Source of the DNA: Tissierella sp. MB52-C2
GTDB lineage: Bacteria > Bacillota > Clostridia > Tissierellales > Tissierellaceae
Length of the DNA stretch: 64,000 nucleotides
Reading direction: 5' to 3'
Assembly (NCBI RefSeq): GCF_030931715.1
Contig: NZ_CP133261.1
Location: forward strand, 1,798,001-1,862,000
The position numbers and the translations under genes are program-made. Below the pieces are notes generated by a model. That model ran no database searches. It had not been told where the DNA came from and was given only the letters and a program-made list of their open reading frames with translations. Shown here one piece after another: positions 49,155 through 58,306 of the stretch; positions within the stretch are counted from its first letter, which is position 1; the number at the start of each line of letters is the position of its first letter.

Positions 49155-49272
49155 AGTTTGATTCAGCTCAATTTGCTGACTGTTGTTTCATGTGTTACTT
49201 TTTTATAATTCAAAGTTTCTCACACTGTTTAGTTTTCTAGGTTCTTGTCGTCTCTCTCGAGGCGACTTACTT

Positions 49273-49301
49273 AGTATAGCAAATTTTTCGTTTGCTGTCA
49301 A
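49273..49301 (-). promoter_or_regulatory. rRNA promoter P2
   Basis: Minus strand TTGACA (49301-49296), 17 bases, TATACT (49278-49273), about 120 bases before 16S. Between it and 16S, GTCGCCTCGAGAGAGACGAC can form a hairpin, possibly part of an antitermination leader. Confidence 0.9.
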
Positions 49302-49371
49302 CTGTTTTTCAAAACTTTTTATTTTTACCAAAACTGGAAATTTTAAAGAGTTTCGCTGCTGACAATATATA

Positions 49372-49400
49372 ACTATACACGCTTTGTATTGTTTTGTCAA
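49372..49400 (-). promoter_or_regulatory. rRNA promoter P1
   Basis: Minus strand TTGACA (49400-49395), 17 bases, TATAGT (49377-49372). Tandem with P2, 99 bases apart, as usual for rRNA operons. The 438 bases from 49155 to 49592 hold only P1, P2, the leader and the LysR upstream region. Confidence 0.88.
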
Positions 49401-49592
49401 CGGTTATTTTATTTTTTCTTTATTTTTTCTTTTTTTATATAAAAAAGTCTGGTATTTACTAGGTTAGCCACATTAGTTTAATGATTAATGTTTAGATTGT
49501 AGTTCTTTCATATTTCTAATAAAATAATGGTGGATTTATATCTATTATTTGCTACAATATAGTTAGAATAATAATATATAAGGGGTGATTAA

Positions 49593-50504
49593 GTGGATTT
49601 TAGACAATTAGAAACCTTCGTAGAAGTTGCAAGATTAAAAAGCTTTTCAAAAGCAGCTGAAAAGCTTTATATTACACAACCTACTGTAACCAACCACATT
49701 CAAAATTTAGAAAAAGAGCTTGGAACACTGCTAATAAATAGATTTGGAAAGAAGTTAACTCTTACAGATGCAGGTAATTTATTATACAAGTATGCAATAA
49801 ATATATTAAACTCCTGTGAAATGGCAAAATTTGATTTGGCCTCTTATCAAGGTAAAATACAGGGACATCTTCATATATATTCTAGTTCTGTTCCTAGAAA
49901 GTATTTGCTTCCTACTATAATTAAAAACTTTTTAAATTCTTATCCTGATGTTTCCTTTACTATAGGAGACAAAGACTCCCAAGAAGTAGTAAAAGGAATA
50001 TTAGATGGTGAAACTGACTTTGGGATTTTAGGGGCTATGCACTCCTCAAACAATCTAAGATATATCGATTTAATGGAAGATAGATTAGTTGTAATCACTC
50101 CTAACTCTTCTAAATTTCCAGAGGATAACTTTTCTTCTATTAAAAAGGATATTTTATTTAATGAAAATATAATTCTAAGAGAAGAAGGATCTGGTACTAG
50201 AAAATTAGTTGAAAATGCACTTCAAAAATCTAAAGTTTCTCTAAACAAGTTAAATGTAGTTGCATATGTAGAGGATACCGAAGCCGTTATAGAATTAGTA
50301 TCTCTTGGTGTAGGAATTAGTTTTTTATCAGAAAAAGCCATACAATCTAGTTTAAGCCTCAATAAGTATAAAGCTTTCTATATTGATGATTTAGATTTCA
50401 CTCGAAAATTTTATTTTGCTTTTCATAAAAACAGACAATTATCACCACTGAGCGAAGCTTTCAAAAACTATATCTTAGACTTTGCAAAAGACCAGACTAA
50501 TTAG
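49593..50504 (+). CDS. LysR-family transcriptional regulator
   Basis: 303 residues. Winged helix-turn-helix at 1-60 (LKSFSKAAEKLYITQPTVTN, HIQNLEKELGTLLINR), effector domain at about 90-295. The N-terminus and GHLHIYSSSVPRKYLLPTII fit the CysL/selenium-metabolism-associated LysR group of clostridia, but no selD, selenoprotein or sulfur gene is nearby, so the target is unknown. Start is GTG 49593 with AGGGGTGATTAA upstream. It reads away from the rRNA operon and converges with the DegU-like gene on a shared terminator. Confidence 0.92.
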   Translation: MDFRQLETFVEVARLKSFSKAAEKLYITQPTVTNHIQNLEKELGTLLINRFGKKLTLTDAGNLLYKYAINILNSCEMAKFDLASYQGKIQGHLHIYSSSVPRKYLLPTIIKNFLNSYPDVSFTIGDKDSQEVVKGILDGETDFGILGAMHSSNNLRYIDLMEDRLVVITPNSSKFPEDNFSSIKKDILFNENIILREEGSGTRKLVENALQKSKVSLNKLNVVAYVEDTEAVIELVSLGVGISFLSEKAIQSSLSLNKYKAFYIDDLDFTRKFYFAFHKNRQLSPLSEAFKNYILDFAKDQTN

Positions 50505-50515
50505 TCTGGTCTTTT
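50486..50515. terminator. bidirectional terminator between LysR and DegU-like genes
   Basis: Perfect 30-base palindrome: AAAAGACCAGACTAA (50486-50500) and its complement (50501-50515). It contains the LysR stop codon and touches the stop of the minus-strand gene at 50514. With no spare loop bases, 2-4 central bases must stay unpaired. Confidence 0.85.
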
Positions 50516-51173
50516 ATAGTTTCTTTATATTATTTTTATATGCAAATATTGCTGCCTGGACCCTATCATTTATATCAAGCTTTTTAAAAATATTAGATAT
50601 GTGGTTCTTCACTGTTTTTTCACTAATATATAAGTTTTCGGCAATATCTTTATTATTTAATCCCTCTGCTATTAATATAAGAACCTCATATTCCCTTTTT
50701 GTTAATGATTTGATCTTATTAATATTAGCATCAGAGTACTCTTCATAGTTAGAAAATTCTTTGACCAAATTAGCTACACTGGGTTGAATGTATTTTTGCC
50801 CTTTGGCTACATTTTGAATCCCTTTAATTAGACTATCTGCACTTAAGTCCTTTAGCATATACCCATCTGCCCCTAACTTCAAGGTCTTTAATATATACTC
50901 CCTATCCTCATGAATTGTAAGAATAATTATCTTCGTTTTTATTCCCATGTCCTTAATTCTCTTTAAGGTTTCTATTCCATTTAACTTAGGCATATTTATA
51001 TCTAACAATATTATATCTGGCTCTAATTCTTCAGCCATAGAAAAAGCCTCTTCCCCATTACAAGCTTGTCCAACTACAACTATATTATCTTCTAATTCTA
51101 GTATTTGTCTTATCCCTTCTCTTATTAATTGGTGATCATCTGCAATTACTACCCTAATAACTTTATCCTTCAT
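50514..51173 (-). CDS. NarL/FixJ-family response regulator (DegU-like)
   Basis: 219 residues. Receiver domain 1-122 with acidic pocket D12-D13, phosphorylation site D58 (DIILLDINMP), T in ILTIHED and K in LGADGYMLKDLSA; LuxR-type helix-turn-helix at about 155-215 (LTKREYEVLILIAEGLNNKD, IAENLYISEKTVKNHISNIF). Starts 3 bases after the kinase gene, so kinase and regulator are one pair. Target genes unknown. Confidence 0.94.
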   Translation of the reverse strand: MKDKVIRVVIADDHQLIREGIRQILELEDNIVVVGQACNGEEAFSMAEELEPDIILLDINMPKLNGIETLKRIKDMGIKTKIIILTIHEDREYILKTLKLGADGYMLKDLSADSLIKGIQNVAKGQKYIQPSVANLVKEFSNYEEYSDANINKIKSLTKREYEVLILIAEGLNNKDIAENLYISEKTVKNHISNIFKKLDINDRVQAAIFAYKNNIKKL

Positions 51174-51176
51174 TAA

Positions 51177-52340
51177 TTATTCCTCCTCATCTACTAAAGG
51201 CATAGATAGACTTATTTTAGTACCTACATTCGAAGAGGATGTTATATTGAATTTACCATTCAGTAATTCAACTCTTTCTCTTATACTCATTAATCCAAAT
51301 CCACTAGATATTGAATTACATCCTTTTTTGTAGTCATCTGGATTAAATCCTACACCATTATCTATAATCAATAAATTAATTTTATTCAATGTTTTCTCAA
51401 TTATAATAGTTGCGGACTGTGCCTGTGAGTGTTTTTGAATATTACTTAAAGCCTCTTGAATTATTCTAAAAATAGCTACTTGAACAGCAGAATCTAAATC
51501 ATCAAATTTACCATAAGGTTTAAAAGCAACCTTAATTTCCGTTTCTTCTTGAAAAATAGATATATATCTCTCTAATGTAGGAATAAGTCCTAGGTCATCT
51601 AAGGACATAGGTCTTAAATCATATATTATTCTTCTAACTTCTTTTAAAGTTAATCTAATAATCCCCTTTAAATTGTTAAGTTCATCTTTTGCCCTTTCTT
51701 GATTCATATCTAATAGCTTTTCACATAGTTCTGCCTTCACTATGACATTTGCTAAAGATTGGGCTGGTCCGTCATGAATGTCCCTAGCTACTTTCTGCCT
51801 TTCTTCTTCCTGTGCTTCAATAATTTTTATTCCTAAATAATGTTTTTTACTTAACTCATCTACAGTGTCTGAAATATTATTTGCATTCCCCATTAGATAT
51901 TCTGTAGCAACAGCTATTTGCTTATTAACATTTTCAGCCTTCTTATATACTTTATAAGAGTTTTTTAGACGAAGTTCTAAATCTATTCTTTTTTCTACTA
52001 AATTCTTTTCTTCTTCTCTTTTTAGCAGAAGATCCACTCTAATAGCATTAGCTAAATCATAAGCTTCTCTGATTTCATCTTCATTAAACAGGTTAAAGTT
52101 TTTACTTTTATTTAGTAAATTTCTTCTACTCCTTTTATCTAAATCCTCTAACTTTTCTACTTGCTCAATGATTTCTATCATTTTTGTCTGAACACTTTTA
52201 AGCTCATCTTCTAGTTTTCTACATTCTGTCCTAGCATAATCTACAATCTCAAATATTTCATCTTTACTTCCCTGTATAGAATTAATTGTAGTTTCAAGTA
52301 TTTCATTTAACCTTTTAATGCCTATTGAGTCTGATTTCAT
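51177..52340 (-). CDS. sensor histidine kinase (DegS-like, cytoplasmic)
   Basis: 387 residues, no membrane segment. N-terminal 180 residues are a long coiled-coil sensor, as in DegS (DELKSVQTKMIEIIEQVEKL). HisKA_3 region with the phospho-His in EEERQKVARDIHDGPAQSLA (about residue 193), then an HATPase domain with IDNGVGFNPDDY and GFGLMSIRERVELLNG. It sits 5 bases after cheW and 3 before the regulator gene. A cytoplasmic signal is expected; coupling to CheW is suggested only by position. Confidence 0.93.
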   Translation of the reverse strand: MKSDSIGIKRLNEILETTINSIQGSKDEIFEIVDYARTECRKLEDELKSVQTKMIEIIEQVEKLEDLDKRSRRNLLNKSKNFNLFNEDEIREAYDLANAIRVDLLLKREEEKNLVEKRIDLELRLKNSYKVYKKAENVNKQIAVATEYLMGNANNISDTVDELSKKHYLGIKIIEAQEEERQKVARDIHDGPAQSLANVIVKAELCEKLLDMNQERAKDELNNLKGIIRLTLKEVRRIIYDLRPMSLDDLGLIPTLERYISIFQEETEIKVAFKPYGKFDDLDSAVQVAIFRIIQEALSNIQKHSQAQSATIIIEKTLNKINLLIIDNGVGFNPDDYKKGCNSISSGFGLMSIRERVELLNGKFNITSSSNVGTKISLSMPLVDEEE

Positions 52341-52345
52341 AATTG

Positions 52346-52804
52346 TTAAACCTCTAGACTTTGTATCTCTTCAATCTCATCTTCAGTTAAAATTTTCTTA
52401 AGATCAATTAAAATTAATAGTCTCTTTTCATCTAATTTTCCTACTCCTGTAATATATTTCTTATCAATACCACTGATAAATGCTGGCGCAGGATCTATTT
52501 GTTCTTCATCTAATCGTAAAGTTTGAGATGCTTCATCTACTATAAAACCAATTTCCCTATCATCTAAGTTAATTACAATAATTCTAGTATCCTTTGTTAC
52601 TTCGAATTCTCCTAATAATAATCTCTTTTTCAAATTAACAATAGGTATAACATTTCCCCTATAGTTTACAACCCCTTCAATGAAAGATGGTGTATTAGGA
52701 AGAGAAATAGATTCTTCATAGACAATGATTTCCTTTACATTCATTATATCAATTCCAAACTCTCCCTTTCCTAATTTAAAAACCACGTATTGATTTTCAG
52801 CCAT
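52346..52804 (-). CDS. CheW-domain chemotaxis coupling protein
   Basis: 152 residues, one CheW SH3-like domain: YVVFKLGKGEFGIDIMNVKE, LPNTPSFIEGVVNYRGNVIP, GFIVDEASQTLRL. CheW links receptors to the kinase CheA; neither is present in this window. A lone cheW beside a DegS/DegU pair suggests use of CheW with this kinase or a remote receptor; this is inference. Good site GGAGGTAAATAT before ATG 52804. Confidence 0.94.
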   Translation of the reverse strand: MAENQYVVFKLGKGEFGIDIMNVKEIIVYEESISLPNTPSFIEGVVNYRGNVIPIVNLKKRLLLGEFEVTKDTRIIVINLDDREIGFIVDEASQTLRLDEEQIDPAPAFISGIDKKYITGVGKLDEKRLLILIDLKKILTEDEIEEIQSLEV

Positions 52805-52856
52805 TATATTTACCTCCTTAGTTTTTAAGTTATTACCTCTATTTAAATATAAAATA

Positions 52857-53981
52857 TTACTTATGTAGCTTTGTATAAACTTTCTTTTCTAGTAATACTG
52901 CATATTTCTTATTTAATAATTTAGCCTCTTCGAAATAAAGATTGATATTAGATTTCGAACTTATAATTTGTCCAAAGATAATCACTTCTAATGAATTCCT
53001 AACTTTATTTACCACAAAACTTTCATCTGTATTCCAGCCATTATTTATAGAATCCACTATGATAATACTTAAGGCCTCTAAAACCTTATTATTATCGTAT
53101 TCCTTCTTTATCAGAGAGTCCATATTAATATAAGTATCAGAATAATAATTTCCATATTCCCTTGCCTCTTTAAGTATAAACCTAGTATACCCTATTAAGC
53201 AGTGAGAGCCAATACATTTTCCACACTTGCCTTCTCCTAAACATACACTGTCTAGAGTTTCTTTAAGAGCCTGTGTTTGATTGTATAATTTAGAGGCCGC
53301 CTCAACCATAGGAGATTTTTCCTTTTTCTTTCTATTATTGATTAGCTTTTTCATTAAACTTACTTCAATTATTGATATTATTAATAAGTATAATACAATA
53401 TTAAGAATATTTATATAGTCTTTTGGGATTGTATTTAATAATTTTAAGCTTCCAAAAAAAATAAATACTATAGATGAAGTAACTTTAATGGCAACTTCAG
53501 GTATCTTTTCTCCAATTTTAGACCCTATAAATATTCCAAATCCAGAAGTGGCAACCATTCCTAAAGTTGTGCCTATTAATATAAATATAGGATAACTAGC
53601 TTCTGTAGATAAAGTCATAGCTGTTAATTGTGTTTTATCGCCTAACTCTCCCACAAAAAAAGCTATCGCTACTGTTATAATAGGACTAAAAGCTTTCTTA
53701 TTATTTGTTTCGTCCAGTTCTTCATCTTTTAAAGCCATTATACCAAAAATAACAAACATAATTCCAGCAATCATTTGAATTAAATTCATTGGGACAACTG
53801 TAGAAATAAATCTACCCAATAATATTGCAATCCCATGATTAAGAACAACTCCTAATATTACTCCTAATATTACCTCTTTTACTTTATATTGAGTTGCAAA
53901 GGTCATAGCTATTATTTGAGTCTTATCTCCCATTTCAGCTGCAAAAATTAATAGAAAAGCCCTAATAAGTTCTTTAAGCAT
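52857..53981 (-). CDS. GDT1/UPF0016-family cation transporter with extra C-terminal domain
   Basis: 374 residues. Two tandem UPF0016 repeats (1-85 and 98-190), each with the signature acidic motif: EMGDKTQ at 16-22 and ELGDKTQ at 112-118. This family (yeast Gdt1, human TMEM165, bacterial MneA) moves Mn2+ or Ca2+ against H+. The usual bacterial protein ends near residue 190-220. Here a further membrane helix (about 194-212) and a soluble tail of about 155 residues follow, with a cysteine cluster CLGEGKCGKCIGSHC. No yybP-ykoY riboswitch was seen in the 97-base leader. Confidence 0.92.
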   Translation of the reverse strand: MLKELIRAFLLIFAAEMGDKTQIIAMTFATQYKVKEVILGVILGVVLNHGIAILLGRFISTVVPMNLIQMIAGIMFVIFGIMALKDEELDETNNKKAFSPIITVAIAFFVGELGDKTQLTAMTLSTEASYPIFILIGTTLGMVATSGFGIFIGSKIGEKIPEVAIKVTSSIVFIFFGSLKLLNTIPKDYINILNIVLYLLIISIIEVSLMKKLINNRKKKEKSPMVEAASKLYNQTQALKETLDSVCLGEGKCGKCIGSHCLIGYTRFILKEAREYGNYYSDTYINMDSLIKKEYDNNKVLEALSIIIVDSINNGWNTDESFVVNKVRNSLEVIIFGQIISSKSNINLYFEEAKLLNKKYAVLLEKKVYTKLHK

Positions 53982-54008
53982 TTAGTTTTCTTCCTTTCAT
54001 AATGAAAA

Positions 54009-54047
54009 AACTTTTAGCTTGATAGCACTTCTAACAAGCTAAAAGTT
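54009..54047 (-). terminator. terminator of the hut operon
   Basis: 13-bp perfect stem, 54009-54021 (AACTTTTAGCTTG) with 54035-54047, 13-base loop, continuing TTTTCATT on the minus strand. Confidence 0.85.
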
Positions 54048-54078
54048 AATTTATTTAATTTAAATATGATTTAAACTT

Positions 54079-55344
54079 TTACTTTTCTTTACTATATACT
54101 ATTTCACCTTTTTTAATTACTTTCTCCACATGGTTTATACCAAAATGATATAAAATATATTCTAGATTTGGAGAATCAAATATTACTAAATCACCTTGCT
54201 TGCCTAGGTCCAAACTTCCTATTTTTTCCTCTAACCCCAATGAAGCTGCCCCATTTATCGTTACTGCTGTAATTATTTCTTCTGGAGTCAGTTTCATAAT
54301 TAAAGCTCCAAAACTCATAATTAGTTGTATATTTTCCGTCGGACAACTTCCTGGATTGTAGTCAGTAGATAATGATACAGGGACACCTTCTTCTATCATT
54401 TTCCTTGCTGGAGCAAAGTTTCCAGTTTGTAAGTTAAAACTAGTTCCTGGTAATAAGTTAGCTATTACACCTTTTCTAGCCATTTTCTTAATTCCATTAT
54501 CACTGGCAGCTATTAAATGATCTGCAGAAATACATCCTATTTCAGCTGCCAATTCAGCTCCCCCTAATGGTTTTATCTCATCAGCATGAAGTTTAAGCCC
54601 CATTCCATATTCTCTAGCTGCAAGTAAAATTTTCCTAGATTGATCTATGGTAAATACTCCTTCTTCACAGAACACATCACAAAATCTTGCCAAATCCATT
54701 TCAGCTATCCTAGGAATCATGTCATTTATAATAATATCTACAAATTCATCGGAATTTTCTTTATAAGAACTAGGAATAGCATGGGCACCCATAAATGTAG
54801 ATATAATATCTACTGGATGATCTTCATTTAGTTTTTTTGCTACTTCTAGCTGTTTTATTTCAGTTTCAAAATCCTCTATACCGTATCCACTTTTTGCCTC
54901 AACTGTAGTTACTCCAAAGGATAACATAGTATTTAAACTTTTCTTAGCCTGATTATATAATTCTTCAAAACTTGCTTTTCTAGTTGCCTTAACTGTAGAA
55001 TGAATTCCTCCACCTGATTCCAATATATCTAAATAAGGTACTCCCTTTAACTTCATGGCCAATTCATTTTCCCTAGAACCACCATGTACTAAGTGAGTAT
55101 GAGAATCTACTAATCCTGGAGTTACAGTTTTTCCAGTTCCATCTAAAACAATCGTGTTCTCATCTATATTAATATTAGATGGCAGTTCTCCTTCTCCTAC
55201 ATAAAGTATTGTATCATTATCTAAGGCTATTATACCATTTTTAATAACTCCAATATCTTTTAATTCTTCTTTAGATCTAGGTTTATTTTCACCTTTTAAT
55301 GTTATTAAATTGTCTATATTTTTTATAACTAAAGTGGCTTTCAT
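54079..55344 (-). CDS. hutI: imidazolonepropionase
   Basis: 421 residues of the amidohydrolase superfamily. HutI opens the ring of imidazolone propionate to N-formimino-L-glutamate, step three of histidine breakdown. Metal ligands: GLVDSHTHLVHGGSRENE, His in GLKLHADEIKPLGG, ISADHLIAASDNG and Asp in STDYNPGSCPTENIQ. Last gene of the hut operon, 8 bases after ftcD. Confidence 0.97.
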   Translation of the reverse strand: MKATLVIKNIDNLITLKGENKPRSKEELKDIGVIKNGIIALDNDTILYVGEGELPSNINIDENTIVLDGTGKTVTPGLVDSHTHLVHGGSRENELAMKLKGVPYLDILESGGGIHSTVKATRKASFEELYNQAKKSLNTMLSFGVTTVEAKSGYGIEDFETEIKQLEVAKKLNEDHPVDIISTFMGAHAIPSSYKENSDEFVDIIINDMIPRIAEMDLARFCDVFCEEGVFTIDQSRKILLAAREYGMGLKLHADEIKPLGGAELAAEIGCISADHLIAASDNGIKKMARKGVIANLLPGTSFNLQTGNFAPARKMIEEGVPVSLSTDYNPGSCPTENIQLIMSFGALIMKLTPEEIITAVTINGAASLGLEEKIGSLDLGKQGDLVIFDSPNLEYILYHFGINHVEKVIKKGEIVYSKEK

Positions 55345-55352
55345 TTTATCAC

Positions 55353-56249
55353 CTATTCCATCATTCTTTTTTCTAAGATTTGACTATGATCAAAGTTTTC
55401 TACTCTCAAATAGTAGTCTGCTACATCAACCATTGCTGCCATAGGAACTAATCCTATTATTTCACTACCTATGACATTTACCCCATATCTTTTAGCTTCT
55501 CTTTCTATAACATCAAAGACCCTAAATAATGGAGTTCTCGTATAATCTACCATATTCATAGTTACTTGAACTATGTTTCTCTCCTTAATCTCTATCCCTA
55601 AGGCCTTACAATACTTAAACCCACCACCACTTGATCTAATAGATTTAGCAATATTCTTAGCTATATTAACATCGTTTGTACCTAAGTTTACATTAAATGC
55701 CACTAAAGGCATTCTAGCTCCAACTGCTGTAACACCAGACTTCTCATTTAGTTCAATAGGTCCAAAATCAGGATGCCAATTGTCTTCTTTTAATTTAGAT
55801 GCCATACCTTCGTATTGTCCACGTCTTACATCAGCTAAGTTTTCCCTATCTGTAGTATTTGCAGATTTTTCATATAAATATACTGAAATATTAAGTTCTT
55901 CTCCTATTCTTTTACCTAATACTTTTGATAATTCAATTGCTTCCTCCATAGTTACATCTGATATTGGAATCAACGGTATAACATCAGTTGCACCCATTCT
56001 TGGATGCTCTCCCGTATGCTCTTTCATATCTATTAATTCTGATGCTACTTTACAAGCATTAAAAGCAGCTTCTATTACCTTCTCTGGTTCTCCTATAAAA
56101 GTAACTACTGTACGATTATGGTCTTTATCCATGGAATAATCTAGTAACTTTACTTCTTCTACAATTCTTATTTCTTCTACTATTTTTTCAATAATTTCTT
56201 TATTTCTTCCTTCACTAAAGTTTGGTACACATTGAATTATTCTAGCCAT
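55353..56249 (-). CDS. ftcD: glutamate formimidoyltransferase
   Basis: 298 residues: only the formiminotransferase half of the animal FTCD protein. It moves the formimino group from formiminoglutamate to tetrahydrofolate. Signatures: QCVPNFSEGRNKEIIEKI, MDKDHNRTVVTFIGEP, EHTGEHPRMGATDVIPLIPI with the catalytic His, and VGARMPLVAFNVNLGTNDV. The cyclodeaminase that should follow (fchA) is not in the window. Between hutU (17 bases) and hutI (8 bases). Confidence 0.95.
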   Translation of the reverse strand: MARIIQCVPNFSEGRNKEIIEKIVEEIRIVEEVKLLDYSMDKDHNRTVVTFIGEPEKVIEAAFNACKVASELIDMKEHTGEHPRMGATDVIPLIPISDVTMEEAIELSKVLGKRIGEELNISVYLYEKSANTTDRENLADVRRGQYEGMASKLKEDNWHPDFGPIELNEKSGVTAVGARMPLVAFNVNLGTNDVNIAKNIAKSIRSSGGGFKYCKALGIEIKERNIVQVTMNMVDYTRTPLFRVFDVIEREAKRYGVNVIGSEIIGLVPMAAMVDVADYYLRVENFDHSQILEKRMME

Positions 56250-56266
56250 TTATATACCCCCTGTTA

Positions 56267-58294
56267 TTATTTATTCAATTTATTCTGAACCAGTTCCTTA
56301 ACTAATTTATCATCTGCCACATATGGTATTGTTATATGATCTGTATCGTTGAATTTATTATTATATTCTATACAAGTTGATATGGAGTTTTCATTTCTAG
56401 CCCAAGCCCTTCTTGCTACTCCACCCATTACATCCCAAGGCATTGAAGTTTTAAGGATATTATCTACTCTTTCTGAACCATCTAATACCATTCCAAATCC
56501 ACCATTTATAGATTTTCCTATTCCTACTCCACCACCATTGTGAAGTGCTATAAGACTCATTCCTCTTGCTGCATTTCCTGCAAAACATTGAGTAGCCATA
56601 TCTGCCATAATATTACTTCCATCTTTAATATTAGCAGTTTCTCTAAATGGAGAGTCTGTACCTCCTGTATCATGATGGTCTCTACCTAACATTATAGGTC
56701 CTACTTCTTTATTTCTAACCATTTCATTAAATTTCAATGCAATTTCCGTTCTTCCTAGTGCATCTTGATATAAAATCCTAGCTTGAGTACCTACTACAAG
56801 TCCATTGGCTTCTGCATCTCTTATCCATATATAATTATCTCTGTCTTGACCTCTTCTATCAGGATCTATTATATCCATAGCAGCTTTATCTGTTTTAATT
56901 AAATCTTCATGTTTTCCACTTAGACAAACCCATCTAAAAGGCCCATATCCATAATCAAATAACATAGGACCCATTATATCCTCTACATAGGAAGGAAATA
57001 TAAATCCTTCTGATTCATCTATTCCATTTTTAGAAATGTCCTTTGCACCAGCATCATAAATAGCCTTCATGAAACTATTACCATAGTCAAAGAAATAAGT
57101 TCCTTTTTCCACTAGTTTTTTAATTAATTCAAAATGATAGATTAAAGATTCATTTACTAATTTTATAAATTCTTTTTTATCTCTTTCTAACATCTCTGTT
57201 CTTTCTTCAAAAGTAATACCCTTTGGACAATATCCTCCATCATAAGGTGCATGGCATGAAGTTTGATCTGATAATAATTCTATATGAACATTATTGTTCA
57301 CTGCATATTCTAATAAATCTATAATATTACCATGGTATGCAATTGCCACTGGTTCTTTTTTCTCCATGAATTCATGAGCATATGCAAATAATTCTTTTAA
57401 ATCATCAAAGGATTTATCTATCCAACCCTGATCTAATCTAGTCTTTATTCTTGAATAATCTACTTCCGCTATAATTCCCACACCTTTAGCAATTTTAGTA
57501 GCTTTACCCTGTGCTCCACTCATTCCACCTAAACCAGAACTTACAAATAAATGACCTGCTAAATCGCCGTCTTCTTTAACTCCTAGTTTCATTCTACCTG
57601 CATTTAAAATTGTATTATATGTTCCATGAACAATACCTTGAGGTCCTATATACATCCAGCCACCTGCTGTCATTTGTCCATAGTTGGCAACTCCCATTGC
57701 TTGAGCCTTTATCCAGTGTTCTTGATCATCGAAAGCACCTATCATAAGTGCATTTGTTATAATTACCCTAGGACTTGTAATAGATGATTTAAATAGACCT
57801 ACTGGGTGTCCTGAAGCAATTACTAAAGTTTGCTCATTAGTTAATTCTTCTAAATATTTCTTAATTAAACTATATTGCATCCAGTTTTGGCATACTTGAC
57901 CTGTTTCTCCATAAGTAACTAATTCATAAGGATATAATGCTACATCAAAATCAAGATTATTATCTATCATTACTTGAAACGCTTTACCTTCTATACATTT
58001 TCCCTTATACTCATCTATTGATTTTCCTTTAATATTTCCTTCTGGTCTATATCTATATCCATATATTCTTCCATGGGTTAATAATTCATCTAAAAACTCT
58101 GGAGCTAATTTTTCATGTAATTCCTCTGGTACATATCTTAAAGCATTTTTAAGAGCAATTTCTATTTCTCTTTGAGTTAAATTTAATTCTCTTTTCGGAG
58201 CCCTTCTTATTTTATCTTCAAACTTTGGTTCTGCCGGCAAATCATTTCCTAACTTAATAGTCATGGCTTGAGAAATCTCTAAATTATTAATCAT
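56267..58294 (-). CDS. hutU: urocanate hydratase
   Basis: 675 residues. Adds water to urocanate using tightly bound NAD as electrophile. Signatures: ASGHPVGLFKSS, WMYIGPQGIVHGTYNTILNA, FVSSGLGGMSGAQGKA, YCPKGITFEER and GRDHHDTGGTDSPFRETA. It is about 120 residues longer than the 550-residue Pseudomonas or Bacillus HutU and belongs to the long clostridial form. ATG 58294 is used; the TTG at 58297 adds one residue. 12 bases after hutH. Confidence 0.96.
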   Translation of the reverse strand: MINNLEISQAMTIKLGNDLPAEPKFEDKIRRAPKRELNLTQREIEIALKNALRYVPEELHEKLAPEFLDELLTHGRIYGYRYRPEGNIKGKSIDEYKGKCIEGKAFQVMIDNNLDFDVALYPYELVTYGETGQVCQNWMQYSLIKKYLEELTNEQTLVIASGHPVGLFKSSITSPRVIITNALMIGAFDDQEHWIKAQAMGVANYGQMTAGGWMYIGPQGIVHGTYNTILNAGRMKLGVKEDGDLAGHLFVSSGLGGMSGAQGKATKIAKGVGIIAEVDYSRIKTRLDQGWIDKSFDDLKELFAYAHEFMEKKEPVAIAYHGNIIDLLEYAVNNNVHIELLSDQTSCHAPYDGGYCPKGITFEERTEMLERDKKEFIKLVNESLIYHFELIKKLVEKGTYFFDYGNSFMKAIYDAGAKDISKNGIDESEGFIFPSYVEDIMGPMLFDYGYGPFRWVCLSGKHEDLIKTDKAAMDIIDPDRRGQDRDNYIWIRDAEANGLVVGTQARILYQDALGRTEIALKFNEMVRNKEVGPIMLGRDHHDTGGTDSPFRETANIKDGSNIMADMATQCFAGNAARGMSLIALHNGGGVGIGKSINGGFGMVLDGSERVDNILKTSMPWDVMGGVARRAWARNENSISTCIEYNNKFNDTDHITIPYVADDKLVKELVQNKLNK

Positions 58295-58306
58295 CAACTA
58301 TCCCTC

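Noticed and set aside
52541-54078. Manganese riboswitch in front of the GDT1 gene
   Set aside because: The short leader shows only the hut terminator and a ribosome site; no yybP-ykoY motif was found.
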